Source of the DNA: Saccharopolyspora indica
Lineage (GTDB): Bacteria; Actinomycetota; Actinomycetes; Mycobacteriales; Pseudonocardiaceae
Assembly: GCF_027853965.1 (NCBI RefSeq)
Contig: NZ_JAQGLB010000014.1
Span: 159,172-223,171, forward strand
DNA: 64,000 bases
Direction: 5' to 3'
In this document: in pieces, positions 42,101 through 49,772 of the stretch
Position numbering within the stretch: the first letter of the stretch is position 1
How the letters are laid out: each line of letters starts with the position of its first letter
Translations under genes and position numbers: made by a program
The notes under the pieces: generated by a model
What the model was told of the DNA's origin: nothing
Database searches by the model: none
What the model saw: only the letters and a program-made list of their open reading frames with translations

Positions 42101-42160
42101 GTCAATTTCGCACGAAATTGACCATCACCCGGGTGACGGTCAATTTCGTGCGAAATTGAC
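42101..42160. repeat. Pair of palindromes, GTCAATTTCG family
   Basis: Two 22-bp palindromes, GTCAATTTCGCACGAAATTG and its complement form (42101-42122 and 42139-42160), flank a CACCCGGGTG centre. The whole folds as a 60-bp cruciform. It lies after the protease stop; the GTCAATT ends recall the palindrome at 14559-14590. Confidence 0.8.
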
Positions 42161-42289
42161 GCCCAGCTGCCCGGACGCTCCGCCTGTTGGTCCACTGTGG
42201 AGTGAGGGTGCTGCGGTTCGGGTGAATGCCCTGGACGGCGGGCCGCGGGTTCCGGTACATCTGGGTCTCCGCCGCCGGAAGGGAAGATC

Positions 42290-43003
42290 ATGGTCGGGAG
42301 AACTCCCGCCGTGGCCCTGTTGGCGGCGATGCTGCTCGTGGCATCGGCTCCTTCGGCCTCCGCGGCGGTCATGTGGGACGGCGACGCCTCCAACGGCACC
42401 GGCGTGTTCGCGCACATCGGTTCGGAGTGCGCGGATCCGGGCGGCGTCACGGCGGTCGACGATCCGGAGCAGGGCGCGGTGTGGCGCTACGACAAGCCGG
42501 CCGGGCTGCGGCGGTGCGAGAGCCGCGGCATCAAGGTCGACGGCCAGGAGTACGACTTCCAGAACGGCTCCACCTACTACCTGGGCTGGCGCAGCAGGTT
42601 GTCCAGCACCGTGGACAACAACGCGACCTTCCAGTGGAAGTCCTACGGCAGCCACATCCAGAACTACCCGGTCGTGCTCAAGGTGATCGACGGCAAGCTC
42701 TCGCTGCTGCAGCGCCAGCCGGACGAGACCCGGGTCATCTGGGACCAGCCGATCCAGGCCGGGCAGTGGCACAGCATCGTGCTCGGCCTGCACCTGTCCG
42801 ACGAGACCACCGGCGGCTGGGTCGAGCTCTGGTTCAACGGCGAGCAGCAGACCTTCAGCGACGGCTCGCAGCGCTGGGCGTGCCGCACGTTCGACAGCGA
42901 GAACCACCCGAAGTGGGGCGTCTACGGCGCCGAGGGCGATGACGTGGTCAACGAGATCGACGCGTTGAAGATCGGCAGCGAGTACGCCGACGTCGCGCCC
43001 TGA
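42290..43003 (+). CDS. Secreted heparin-lyase-I-like polysaccharide lyase
   Basis: A 237-residue exported protein. Signal peptide 1-25 (PSASAA); then a jelly-roll domain of the polysaccharide lyase type: VMWDGDASNGTGVFAHIG at the start, FQNGSTYYLGWRSRLSS, TFQWKSYGSHIQNYPVVLKV, and HPKWGVYGAEGDDVVNEIDALKIG at the end, the conserved closing strand of this family. It probably binds or cleaves an acidic polysaccharide outside the cell. The exact glycan is unknown. ATG with GGAAGGGAAGATC upstream. Confidence 0.75.
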   Translation: MVGRTPAVALLAAMLLVASAPSASAAVMWDGDASNGTGVFAHIGSECADPGGVTAVDDPEQGAVWRYDKPAGLRRCESRGIKVDGQEYDFQNGSTYYLGWRSRLSSTVDNNATFQWKSYGSHIQNYPVVLKVIDGKLSLLQRQPDETRVIWDQPIQAGQWHSIVLGLHLSDETTGGWVELWFNGEQQTFSDGSQRWACRTFDSENHPKWGVYGAEGDDVVNEIDALKIGSEYADVAP

Positions 43004-43006
43004 CCA

Positions 43007-43040
43007 GCAGGGGGCGGTCCGGCGCGGGACCGCCCCCTGC
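43007..43040. terminator. Bidirectional terminator lyase-like gene / peptidase gene
   Basis: GCAGGGGGCGGTCC and GGACCGCCCCCTGC form a perfect 14-bp stem between convergent stop codons. Confidence 0.87.
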
Positions 43041-43045
43041 GCACG

Positions 43046-44947
43046 TCAGCTGCCCGGCAGGACGTCCCGGTTGAGCTGGACGTCCGGTCGCGCCGGAACG
43101 CGGTCCGGCCGGACGCTCGGCTTGTCCGGCCCGGCCGCGGTCAGCGGCGGGAGTTCGCCGACGACCGGCAGCGCCACCGAGGTGGCGGCCAGGTCCAGGC
43201 CGATCTCGCCGGGCTGGCGCGGCGCGACGATGAACGCGCTGTCGGTGCCGCCGATGATCAGCGCCAGCCGGTGGCCCGCGGGCACCACGTGGTCGGTGGT
43301 GGCCAGCCGGAAGGTCATCGTCCGCGGCTCGCCCGGCGCCAGCGGCCGCTCCTCCGACAGCGACTCGTGGTTGGCCAGGTCGGCCCAGCCGCGCGCGATG
43401 ATCTCGAAGTCCACGTCGGCCGTGGTCGCTTCGGTGTCGAAGTAGCAGGCGTCGTCGCCGGGGCGGTTCTCGCCCCAGCAGGACTCGGTCTGCAGGGTGC
43501 GGATGCCCTCGCCCCGGCCCAGGTAGTCGCGGGTGGTGGCGGGCCCGTAGTCGACGAGCATCGCGGACAGGTGCGCCGTCGGCGTGCTCGGCGTGGCGGT
43601 GACGGTGACCGAACCGGTTCCGGCGATGCGGACGTCGCTGGTCAGCGGCGCGGTGCTGAACAGCGCGCGGGCCGGTGACGGCTGATCGGGGTTGGCGGCC
43701 CAGTCGTACTCGTCGAGCGACGGGTCGTCGGTGAACGACGCGGTGCCGCTGCCGGGCTGCGTGCCGAGGCCGTCCTCGCGCGGGTTCAGCACGGTGTCCT
43801 TCGCGAGCTCGCCGGACCAGGTCGGCTCGTCGGACCAGACGTCCGGCGCGCGTTCGATGCTGGCCGCGGGCTCTTCGGTGATCCCGTTGTCCACGCCGAG
43901 CAGCCAGTGGTCGAACCAGGCGTGCAGGGTTTCGACCCATTCCGCGCGGCGGAAGTCGAACGGGTCGACGTGCCCGGTCTGGCTCAGCCACAGCTTGCGC
44001 GGCACGTCGCGCTCGGCCAGCGCGTCCCACCACTGCCCGAGGTGCAGGGTCTTGACGTTGAGGTCGCCGAGCCCGTGCACCGCGAACACGCTCGCGGTGA
44101 CCCGGTCGGCGTTCGGCACGTAGTCCCGATCGGTCCACATCGGAGTGACGTCGCCGTTGGCCGGGGAACCGGCGTCGAGCTGCTGCTTGGCCGGGCCGCA
44201 GTCCGGGCGGCCGCCCTCCTCGACGGTCCGCGCCAGCCCGGACGGGTTGAAGCCGAAGGACACGCCGTCCGAGCGGTAGTAGTCGTACCAGGAGCTGATC
44301 GCGCCGATCGGCACGATGGTGCGCAGGCCCTCCACGCCGGTGGCGGCCACGCCGTTGGCGATCGTGCCGTCGTAGGACTTGCCGATCATGCCGACGTCGC
44401 CGGTCGACCAGCCCGCCTCGACCGGCCCGCCGCCCGACGGCGCGTCGAAGCCGGGCGCGCGGCCGTTGAGCCAGTCCACCACGGCCTTCGCCGAGGTGAT
44501 GTCGGACGCGCCGCCGACGTCCACGCAGCCCTCGGAGCGGTTGGTGCCCGACAGGTCGACCAGCACGGTGGCGTACCCGCGCGGCACGAAGTAGTTGTCG
44601 TAGAACTGCGGGAAGCCGACCGGCCTGCCCTGCTCGTCGTAGGTCTTCAGCTCGCTCTCGTTGCCGCGCCCGCAGCACGAGTAGTACGGGCTGGCGTCCA
44701 TGATCACCGGAACCGGCTGGTCGGCGGACGGCCGCACGATGTCCGCGGCGACCCGGTCGACGACGCCGTCGCCGTCACCGTCCAGCCCGGTCTCCACCCA
44801 CACCGTCTCCCGCACCGGATCGGCGGTGAAGACGGGCTGGCTGCGCCCGCCCTCGACCTGCACCGGCGCCTGCTCGGCCGCCGCACCGGGCGCGATCCCG
44901 GTCAGCACGAGCGCCGCGCACGGCAGCGCCCACCAACGTCTCCGCAA
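43046..44947 (-). CDS. Secreted CocE/NonD (S15-type) peptidase, Xaa-Pro dipeptidyl-peptidase-like
   Basis: A 633-residue exported alpha/beta-hydrolase. Signal peptide 1-24 (GIAPGAAAEQ). Nucleophile Ser in MIGKSYDGTIA (GxSYxG), Asp in VHGLGDLNVKT, His in QTGHVDPFD, all in the order of the S15 family. The C-terminal jelly-roll (about 390-610) includes TTADVDFEIIARGWADLANHE and HRLALIIGGTDS. It removes X-Pro dipeptides or esters outside the cell. I chose TTG 44947, 8 nt after GGAGG; the GTG at 44956 would overlap that ribosome-binding site. Confidence 0.88.
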   Translation of the reverse strand: MRRRWWALPCAALVLTGIAPGAAAEQAPVQVEGGRSQPVFTADPVRETVWVETGLDGDGDGVVDRVAADIVRPSADQPVPVIMDASPYYSCCGRGNESELKTYDEQGRPVGFPQFYDNYFVPRGYATVLVDLSGTNRSEGCVDVGGASDITSAKAVVDWLNGRAPGFDAPSGGGPVEAGWSTGDVGMIGKSYDGTIANGVAATGVEGLRTIVPIGAISSWYDYYRSDGVSFGFNPSGLARTVEEGGRPDCGPAKQQLDAGSPANGDVTPMWTDRDYVPNADRVTASVFAVHGLGDLNVKTLHLGQWWDALAERDVPRKLWLSQTGHVDPFDFRRAEWVETLHAWFDHWLLGVDNGITEEPAASIERAPDVWSDEPTWSGELAKDTVLNPREDGLGTQPGSGTASFTDDPSLDEYDWAANPDQPSPARALFSTAPLTSDVRIAGTGSVTVTATPSTPTAHLSAMLVDYGPATTRDYLGRGEGIRTLQTESCWGENRPGDDACYFDTEATTADVDFEIIARGWADLANHESLSEERPLAPGEPRTMTFRLATTDHVVPAGHRLALIIGGTDSAFIVAPRQPGEIGLDLAATSVALPVVGELPPLTAAGPDKPSVRPDRVPARPDVQLNRDVLPGS

Positions 44948-44955
44948 CGTGCCCA

Positions 44956-44975
44956 CCTCCGAGAAGTCTCGGAGG
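44956..44975 (-). promoter_or_regulatory. Hairpin that buries the ribosome-binding site of the S15 peptidase gene
   Basis: CCTCCGAGA and TCTCGGAGG form a perfect 9-bp stem around AG. On the minus strand the second arm holds the GGAGG ribosome-binding site, and CGTGCC / GGGCACG can extend the stem to the TTG start. This RNA could block translation until opened. Confidence 0.45.
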
Positions 44976-45074
44976 CACGATACGAACCAAGATCACCAAC
45001 CGGACACAGCCGAAAGTGGGGAGAGGATCGCGCAGTGGCAGCACGGCGTCACCGTCAGAGCGGTGCCGAACCTC

Positions 45075-45149
45075 CGCGATTTCACTTGAAATCGGCTCAC
45101 CGCGGCACGGGAGTTCTCGTCGAAACGTCGCGATTTCACTTGAAATCGC
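45075..45149. repeat. Two direct copies of a 16-bp palindrome (GATTTC family)
   Basis: GATTTCACTTGAAATC occurs at 45078-45093 and 45132-45147, each with GC just before it. The palindromes lie between divergent genes, 117 nt and more before the birA start. They share the GATTTCA / GAAATC halves with the palindromes at 54502-54630. Confidence 0.7.
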
Positions 45150-45264
45150 TACACCCGCAAGGTGACCACCTGCCGCTTTGAACCCGACGCGACCCCGTGC
45201 GACATCTCGCCAGGTTCGGCCGGTACCACCGCGATGGTCGTGAGTCGCGGCTTAGGCTTGGGGG

Positions 45265-46092
45265 GTGAATCCTGTGCTGCTGGATGGTGGACGGCTGCGG
45301 GCTCGGCTGGTCGACGGCGGGCCGTACAACGCGCTCGACGTGGTGACCGTGACCGGTTCGACGAACACCGACCTGGCCGCCGCCGCGAGCCGGGGCGCTG
45401 CCGACCGGACCGTGCTGATCGCGGAGGAGCAGCAGGCCGGGCGCGGCCGGATGCAGCGCCAGTGGACCTCGCCGCGCGGCCGCGGGCTCTTCGTGAGCGT
45501 CCTGCTGCGGCCCGACGTGCCGCAGTCCGCGGTGTCCTGGGTGCCGCTGATCGCCGGCGTCGCGCTCGCCGAGACCGTGCAGCGCACCACCGGCGTGCGG
45601 GCCTCGCTGAAGTGGCCGAACGACCTGCTGCTCGGCAGCGGCGACGAGTGGCTGAAGGCCGCCGGGATCCTGGGCGAGGCGGTGGCCGGGCCGGACGGGC
45701 TGGCGCTCGTCCTCGGCATGGGCATCAACATCCTGCAGCAGCGCGACGAGCTGCCCCGCGGCGCGGGCGGGCTGCCCGCGACCTCGCTGGCCGCGGAGGG
45801 CGCGGAGGTCGACCGCGAGGAGTTCGCAGTGGCGTTGCTCACGGCGTTCGCCGAGGCCGACGACCGCTGGCGGGCCGCTTCCGGCGACGTGCTGAGCAGC
45901 GGGCTGCTCGACCGGTACCGGCAGCTGTGCAGCACCGTGGGGCAGCAGGTGCGCGTCGAGCTCGGGCCCGATGAGCAGCTGCGGGGCGTCGCGACCGGCA
46001 TCGACGTCGAGGGCCGGCTCATGGTGCGCGCCGAGAGCGGGCTGACGACCGCGGTCTCGGCGGGCGACGTCGTGCACGTGCGGCGGGCTTGA
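45265..46092 (+). CDS. birA: Biotin--[acetyl-CoA-carboxylase] ligase
   Basis: A 275-residue class I biotin protein ligase (no DNA-binding domain). TGSTNTDLAAAASRG, AEEQQAGRGRMQRQWTSPRG (GRGRxxRxW biotinyl-AMP loop), LKWPNDLLL with the catalytic Lys, and LVLGMGINI, then the C-terminal SH3-like domain. It attaches biotin to acyl-CoA carboxylase carriers. GTG at 45265 is 7 nt after a TTAGGCTT box, fitting a leaderless message. A PH-domain gene follows 64 nt later, as near birA in mycobacteria. Confidence 0.93.
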   Translation: MNPVLLDGGRLRARLVDGGPYNALDVVTVTGSTNTDLAAAASRGAADRTVLIAEEQQAGRGRMQRQWTSPRGRGLFVSVLLRPDVPQSAVSWVPLIAGVALAETVQRTTGVRASLKWPNDLLLGSGDEWLKAAGILGEAVAGPDGLALVLGMGINILQQRDELPRGAGGLPATSLAAEGAEVDREEFAVALLTAFAEADDRWRAASGDVLSSGLLDRYRQLCSTVGQQVRVELGPDEQLRGVATGIDVEGRLMVRAESGLTTAVSAGDVVHVRRA

Positions 46093-46156
46093 TCGCGGGC
46101 GCGGGTGACCGCGAGCGGTACCGTGATCGGCGACGCGGTTAGAGGAGGGGGAACCG

Positions 46157-46678
46157 GTGGCCTACCCAGACGACCTGCTCGGCGAGGACGAGTTCGTGGT
46201 CGTGCACAAGCACCCGCACTGGAAGATGCTGCTCGCCCCGGTGCTGATCCTCTTCGTGGTCGTCGGCGGCGGGTCCTACGCGGCGGCGCTGCTCGCCCCG
46301 TTCTCCTGGCACCTGCCCGCGTGGATCGCGCTGGCGGTGGTGGGCGCGGTCCTGGTCATCTGGTTCACCGTCGCGCCGCTGGTGCGCTGGCGCACCACGC
46401 ACTTCGTGGTCACCACGCACCGGCTGATGGTCCGCGAGGGCGTGTTCACCCGCAGCGGCATCGACATCCCGATGTCCCGGATCAACTCGGTGCGCTTCCG
46501 GCACGGCCTGATCGACCGGATGCTGGGCTGCGGCACGCTGATCGTCGAATCCGCCTCGGACGAGCCGCTGGAGTTCGACGACATCCCGCAGGTGGAGAGG
46601 GTCCACACGCTGCTGTACCGCGAGGTGAACGACGACCCGCGGGACGATCGGGGCTACCGCGGACCGGTGGGTCGATGA
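46157..46678 (+). CDS. bPH2/YdbS-like PH domain membrane protein
   Basis: A 173-residue membrane protein. N-terminal GEDEFVVVHKHPHWKMLLAPV, two hydrophobic helices (about 23-48 and 53-75), then the bacterial PH2 domain: TTHFVVTTHRLMVREGVFTRSGIDIPMSRINSV split across 84-117, with the conserved IPxxRIxxV helix. The function is not established; bPH2 proteins occur near cell-envelope genes. GTG start with AGAGGAGGGGGAACC upstream. Conserved neighbour of birA. Confidence 0.87.
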   Translation: MAYPDDLLGEDEFVVVHKHPHWKMLLAPVLILFVVVGGGSYAAALLAPFSWHLPAWIALAVVGAVLVIWFTVAPLVRWRTTHFVVTTHRLMVREGVFTRSGIDIPMSRINSVRFRHGLIDRMLGCGTLIVESASDEPLEFDDIPQVERVHTLLYREVNDDPRDDRGYRGPVGR

Positions 46679-46712
46679 GCCGGTCGGGTGCCCGCTGGAC
46701 ACGGGAGGGCTG

Positions 46713-47663
46713 ATGGGACCGCGTGAACTGGGGCTGCCGATGCAGGTGGCCGCGCCGGAGCCGGGCGAGCTGCCCGCGGCGGTGACGATCTGGGAGGTCG
46801 GGCCGCGCGACGGGCTGCAGAACGAGAAGCAGGCCGTCCCGGTGGAGGTGAAGCTGGAGTTCCTGGACCGGCTGGCCGACGCCGGGCTGCCGGTGCTGGA
46901 GGCGACCAGCTTCGTGCGGCCGGAGTGGGTTCCGCAGCTGGCCGACGCCGCCGAGCTGCTGGCCGGCCTGCGGCGCGTGCCCGGCATCCGCTACCCGGTG
47001 CTGGTGCCCAACGCGAAGGGCCTGGACCGGGCGCTGGAGTCGCAGGTCCGCGACATCGCGATCTTCGCCTCCGCCACCGAGACCTTCACCCGGCGCAACC
47101 TCAACCGCGGCCTCGACGAGCAGTTCGCGATGTTCGACCCGGTGGTGCGGCGCGCGGTCGGCGAGGGCCTGTCGGTGCGCGGGTACATCTCGATGTGCTT
47201 CGGCGATCCGTGGGAAGGCGCGGTGCCGGTCGAGCAGGTCGTCTCGGTGGGCAAGCGGCTGCTGGAGATGGGCTGCGACCAGCTGTCGCTGGGCGACACC
47301 ATCGGCGTGGCCACGCCCGGGCACGTCTCGGCGCTGCTGCGCGGGTTCGTCGCGGCCGGGATCGGGGTGGACCGGCTGGCGGTGCACTTCCACGACACCT
47401 ACGGCCAGGCGCTGTCCAACACCTTCGCCGCCCTGCGGCACGGCGTGTCCACTGTGGACTCCTCTGCCGGTGGGCTCGGCGGCTGCCCGTACGCGAAGTC
47501 GGCCACCGGCAACCTCGCCACCGAGGACCTGGTGTGGATGCTCGAAGGACTGGGCATCAAGCACGGCGTCGACCTCGGCAAGCTCGTGGCGACCAGCGTC
47601 TGGATGGCCGAGCGGCTCGGGCGTCCGAGCCCGTCCCGGGTGGTCAAGGCGCTGAGCTCGTGA
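46713..47663 (+). CDS. Hydroxymethylglutaryl-CoA lyase
   Basis: A 316-residue TIM-barrel lyase that splits HMG-CoA into acetoacetate and acetyl-CoA in leucine breakdown. Metal and catalytic motifs: IWEVGPRDGLQNEKQ (DGLQ), VEATSFVRPEWVPQLADA, LSLGDTIGVATPG, HFHDTYGQAL (metal HxH), and GGLGGCPYAKSATGN with the active-site Cys, all canonical. ATG with GGGAGGGCTG upstream. It overlaps the CbiZ gene (GTGA). The usual leucine-degradation partners are not in the window. Confidence 0.93.
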   Translation: MGPRELGLPMQVAAPEPGELPAAVTIWEVGPRDGLQNEKQAVPVEVKLEFLDRLADAGLPVLEATSFVRPEWVPQLADAAELLAGLRRVPGIRYPVLVPNAKGLDRALESQVRDIAIFASATETFTRRNLNRGLDEQFAMFDPVVRRAVGEGLSVRGYISMCFGDPWEGAVPVEQVVSVGKRLLEMGCDQLSLGDTIGVATPGHVSALLRGFVAAGIGVDRLAVHFHDTYGQALSNTFAALRHGVSTVDSSAGGLGGCPYAKSATGNLATEDLVWMLEGLGIKHGVDLGKLVATSVWMAERLGRPSPSRVVKALSS

Positions 47664-48301
47664 CCGCGCCGCGTCCGGTCCTGCACTCGGTGCAGGACCG
47701 GCCGGTGCTGGTCTGGCGGTGCGAGCGGCCGTGGCTGGCGATCTCCTCGGCGCCCCGCGGCGGCGGCATCGGCCTGCGGAACTGGGTGTTCAACGCGACG
47801 GTGGTGACCGACTACGACCACCCCGACCCGACGGCGCACGCCGGTGAGATGGCCGCTGGACTGGGCCTGCCCGGTGACGGCATCGGCCTGCTGACCGCCG
47901 TGGACGTGCGCCACGAGGTCACCGCGACCGACAGCGGGGTCCGCGCGAGCGTGACCACCGGGGCCAACGTGCCGGTCTGGGCCGCGGCACCGGAGCGCGC
48001 GCAGGCGTGGGCGGCGGGCACGATCAACGCGGTCTGCTGGTCACCGGTGCGCCTGAGCGAAGCGGCGCTGGTGAACGCGGTGGCGACGGTGGCGGAGGCG
48101 AAGGCCCAGGCCCTGCTGGAATCCGGCGTCGCGGGCACCGGAACGGTCACCGACGCGACGGCGGTCCTCTGCCCGGCCGACGGCGACCCGGAGCTCTACG
48201 GCGGCCCCCGCTCCCGCATCGGCTCGGCCCTGGCCCGAGCGGTCCACGCGGCGGTGACGGCCGGCCTGCGAGTCGACGACCCGCGCCACGACCCGGTCTA
48301 G
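47660..48301 (+). CDS. cbiZ: Adenosylcobinamide amidohydrolase
   Basis: A 213-residue enzyme that cuts the aminopropanol side chain from adenosylcobinamide, giving adenosylcobyric acid so the cobamide can be rebuilt. Family motifs: SSAPRGGGIGLRNWVFNATV, AGTINAVCWSPVRLSEAALV, ATVAEAKAQALLESGV and GTGTVTDATAVLCP. The start GTG overlaps the HMG-CoA lyase stop. No other corrinoid gene or cobalamin riboswitch is seen nearby. Its stop TAG shares the CTAG palindrome with the convergent MaoC gene stop. Confidence 0.87.
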   Translation: MTAPRPVLHSVQDRPVLVWRCERPWLAISSAPRGGGIGLRNWVFNATVVTDYDHPDPTAHAGEMAAGLGLPGDGIGLLTAVDVRHEVTATDSGVRASVTTGANVPVWAAAPERAQAWAAGTINAVCWSPVRLSEAALVNAVATVAEAKAQALLESGVAGTGTVTDATAVLCPADGDPELYGGPRSRIGSALARAVHAAVTAGLRVDDPRHDPV

Positions 48302-48741
48302 CCCCGGGTGCCGAACATCGCGACGAAGGTGAAGCGCAGGACGCGCTCGCCGTCGCGGTCGGCCGTGCCGGTGATCTCGACCAGGCCCAGGTTCGGCTTG
48401 CTGTGCGACCGGCGCTGGCTGTTGATCTCCATCCCGAGCTGCAGCACGTCGCCCGGGAACACCGGGGCCAGCCAGGCCAGCTCGTTGCCGCCCGGCGAGC
48501 CCTGCGACGTCGAGTCGGCCAGCACGTGGTCGACGTAGCCGCGCATCCACAGCGACGCGGTGAACCAGCCGGAGGCGCACAGCCCGCCGAGCACCGAGTT
48601 CCGGCCCGCCTCCTCGTCGAGGTGGAACGGCTGCGGGTCGAAGCGCTCGGCGAAGGCCAGCATCTCCGCGCGGTCCACCTTCACCTCGCCCAGGTCGAAC
48701 GTCCGGCCGGGTGTCAGGTCCTCGTACGCGATCGTCGGCAT
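48298..48741 (-). CDS. MaoC family dehydratase (hot-dog fold)
   Basis: A 147-residue hot-dog protein. AYEDLTPGRTFDLGEVKVDRAE, then MLAFAERFDPQPFHLDEEAG with the catalytic-loop Asp and His (DPxxxH), LCASGWFTASLWMRGYVDHVL, and a C-terminal strand LVEITGTADRDGERVL. Members hydrate enoyl-CoA or bind acyl-CoA. ATG at 48741. It is convergent with cbiZ, overlapping by the four bases CTAG. The pathway is unknown. Confidence 0.87.
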   Translation of the reverse strand: MPTIAYEDLTPGRTFDLGEVKVDRAEMLAFAERFDPQPFHLDEEAGRNSVLGGLCASGWFTASLWMRGYVDHVLADSTSQGSPGGNELAWLAPVFPGDVLQLGMEINSQRRSHSKPNLGLVEITGTADRDGERVLRFTFVAMFGTRG

Positions 48742-48990
48742 CGGTCCATGGTCCCAGCCGCGTCGGCGGCCGGACGCCGAGAGGGTGCTCACACCGGGTT
48801 CGGACATTCCGGTGCGAATGGCAGGTCTGGCGGCGAAAAGCCGGTGCCGACGTGGAACCATCTGCGCTGCGGGGCACGTCCAAACCAGGACGTGCGGTCC
48901 GCGGTTCACCGGGCCGCCGACCGCTGTGCCGTGCCGGACTCCGCCGCGCCAGCTGCGGGGCCCGCCCAGCGACCAGGGGAGGGAGCGGCC

Positions 48991-49449
48991 GTGCCGACCG
49001 ATCACCGGGCCCAGGTGGCCGAGCTGATGGCCGACTACCAGCGCAGCCGGGAACGCCTTGCCGAAACCCACCACGAGCTCGCCACCATCACCGAGACCGC
49101 CGGCACCGCCGACGGCCGGGTGCGGGTCGCGGTCGGCCCGCAGGGCACGCTCCGCGAGGTGGCGCTGGCCGACGACGTCTACGAGAAGCTGCGCCCCGCC
49201 CAGCTCGCCGCGACCATCGCCGAGCTGAGCGCGGCAGCGGCGCAGGCCGCCGCCCGGCGCGCCGCCGACGTGCTCGCCGAGGTGCTGCCCACGGGCACCG
49301 ACCCGGATGTGCTGCTGGGCGGACACGCCGACGGTGAGTCGGCATCGGTGCTGCGCAACGAACCCGGACCCATCGACGATGATGTTGCCGAGGACGAGGA
49401 CTTCTCGGCCGGGAGCTGGTTGCAGCAGAGCCCGACGAAACGGATGTGA
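48991..49449 (+). CDS. YbaB/EbfC-like protein of an ESX locus
   Basis: A 152-residue protein with the YbaB/EbfC fold. N-terminal helix AELMADYQRSRERLAETHHELATIT, then the short sheet GRVRVAVGPQGTLREVALAD, then a long helix LRPAQLAATIAELSAAAAQAAARRAADVL. The acidic tail (DDDVAEDEDFSAG) is extra. Classical YbaB proteins bind DNA, but actinobacterial ESX loci carry such proteins beside WXG100 genes, with roles unproven. GTG 48991 has GGGAGGGAG upstream. First gene of the toxin operon. Confidence 0.7.
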   Translation: MPTDHRAQVAELMADYQRSRERLAETHHELATITETAGTADGRVRVAVGPQGTLREVALADDVYEKLRPAQLAATIAELSAAAAQAAARRAADVLAEVLPTGTDPDVLLGGHADGESASVLRNEPGPIDDDVAEDEDFSAGSWLQQSPTKRM

Positions 49450-49451
49450 CC

Positions 49452-49772
49452 ATGAGTGGTTTCCGCAGCGACCTCGGGCAGTTGGGCAAGCACGCGGGCG
49501 AGTTCGACGACCTCGCGGGGCAGGCGCAGCAGATCGCCGACACCCTGCGCCGGGCGGTGGAGTCGGCCGGTGATTGCTGGGGCGGTGACGAGATCGGCGC
49601 CAGCTTCGCCCAAGCGCACTGCGGCCGGGCGGAGCAGGCGCTGTCCGACCTCGGCGAGATGTCGTCGCGGCTGCGCGGCATGGGATCGAAGTTCGCCGCG
49701 GCGGCGGCCACGACGCAGCAGGTCGACGCGGACAACGCCGAAGAGCTCGGACGAATCGCCGGACGGGGGTGA
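49452..49772 (+). CDS. WXG100 family (ESAT-6-like) protein
   Basis: A 106-residue helical-hairpin protein. Helix 1 is LGKHAGEFDDLAGQAQQIADTLRRAVESA; the turn is DCWGGDEIG (WxG with x = Gly); helix 2 begins FAQAHCGRAEQALSDLGEMSSRLRGM. Such proteins are type VII secretion substrates or adaptors. ATG 49452 is used (in-frame GTG 49446 possible). Its stop overlaps the start of the large toxin gene (GTGA). It probably pairs with that protein for export. Confidence 0.8.
   Translation: MSGFRSDLGQLGKHAGEFDDLAGQAQQIADTLRRAVESAGDCWGGDEIGASFAQAHCGRAEQALSDLGEMSSRLRGMGSKFAAAAATTQQVDADNAEELGRIAGRG

Noticed and set aside
45075..45149. Repeated GATTTCACTTGAAATC units as a possible CRISPR array
   Set aside because: Only two units, each palindromic, with no regular series of spacers and no cas genes. 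They belong to the palindrome family.
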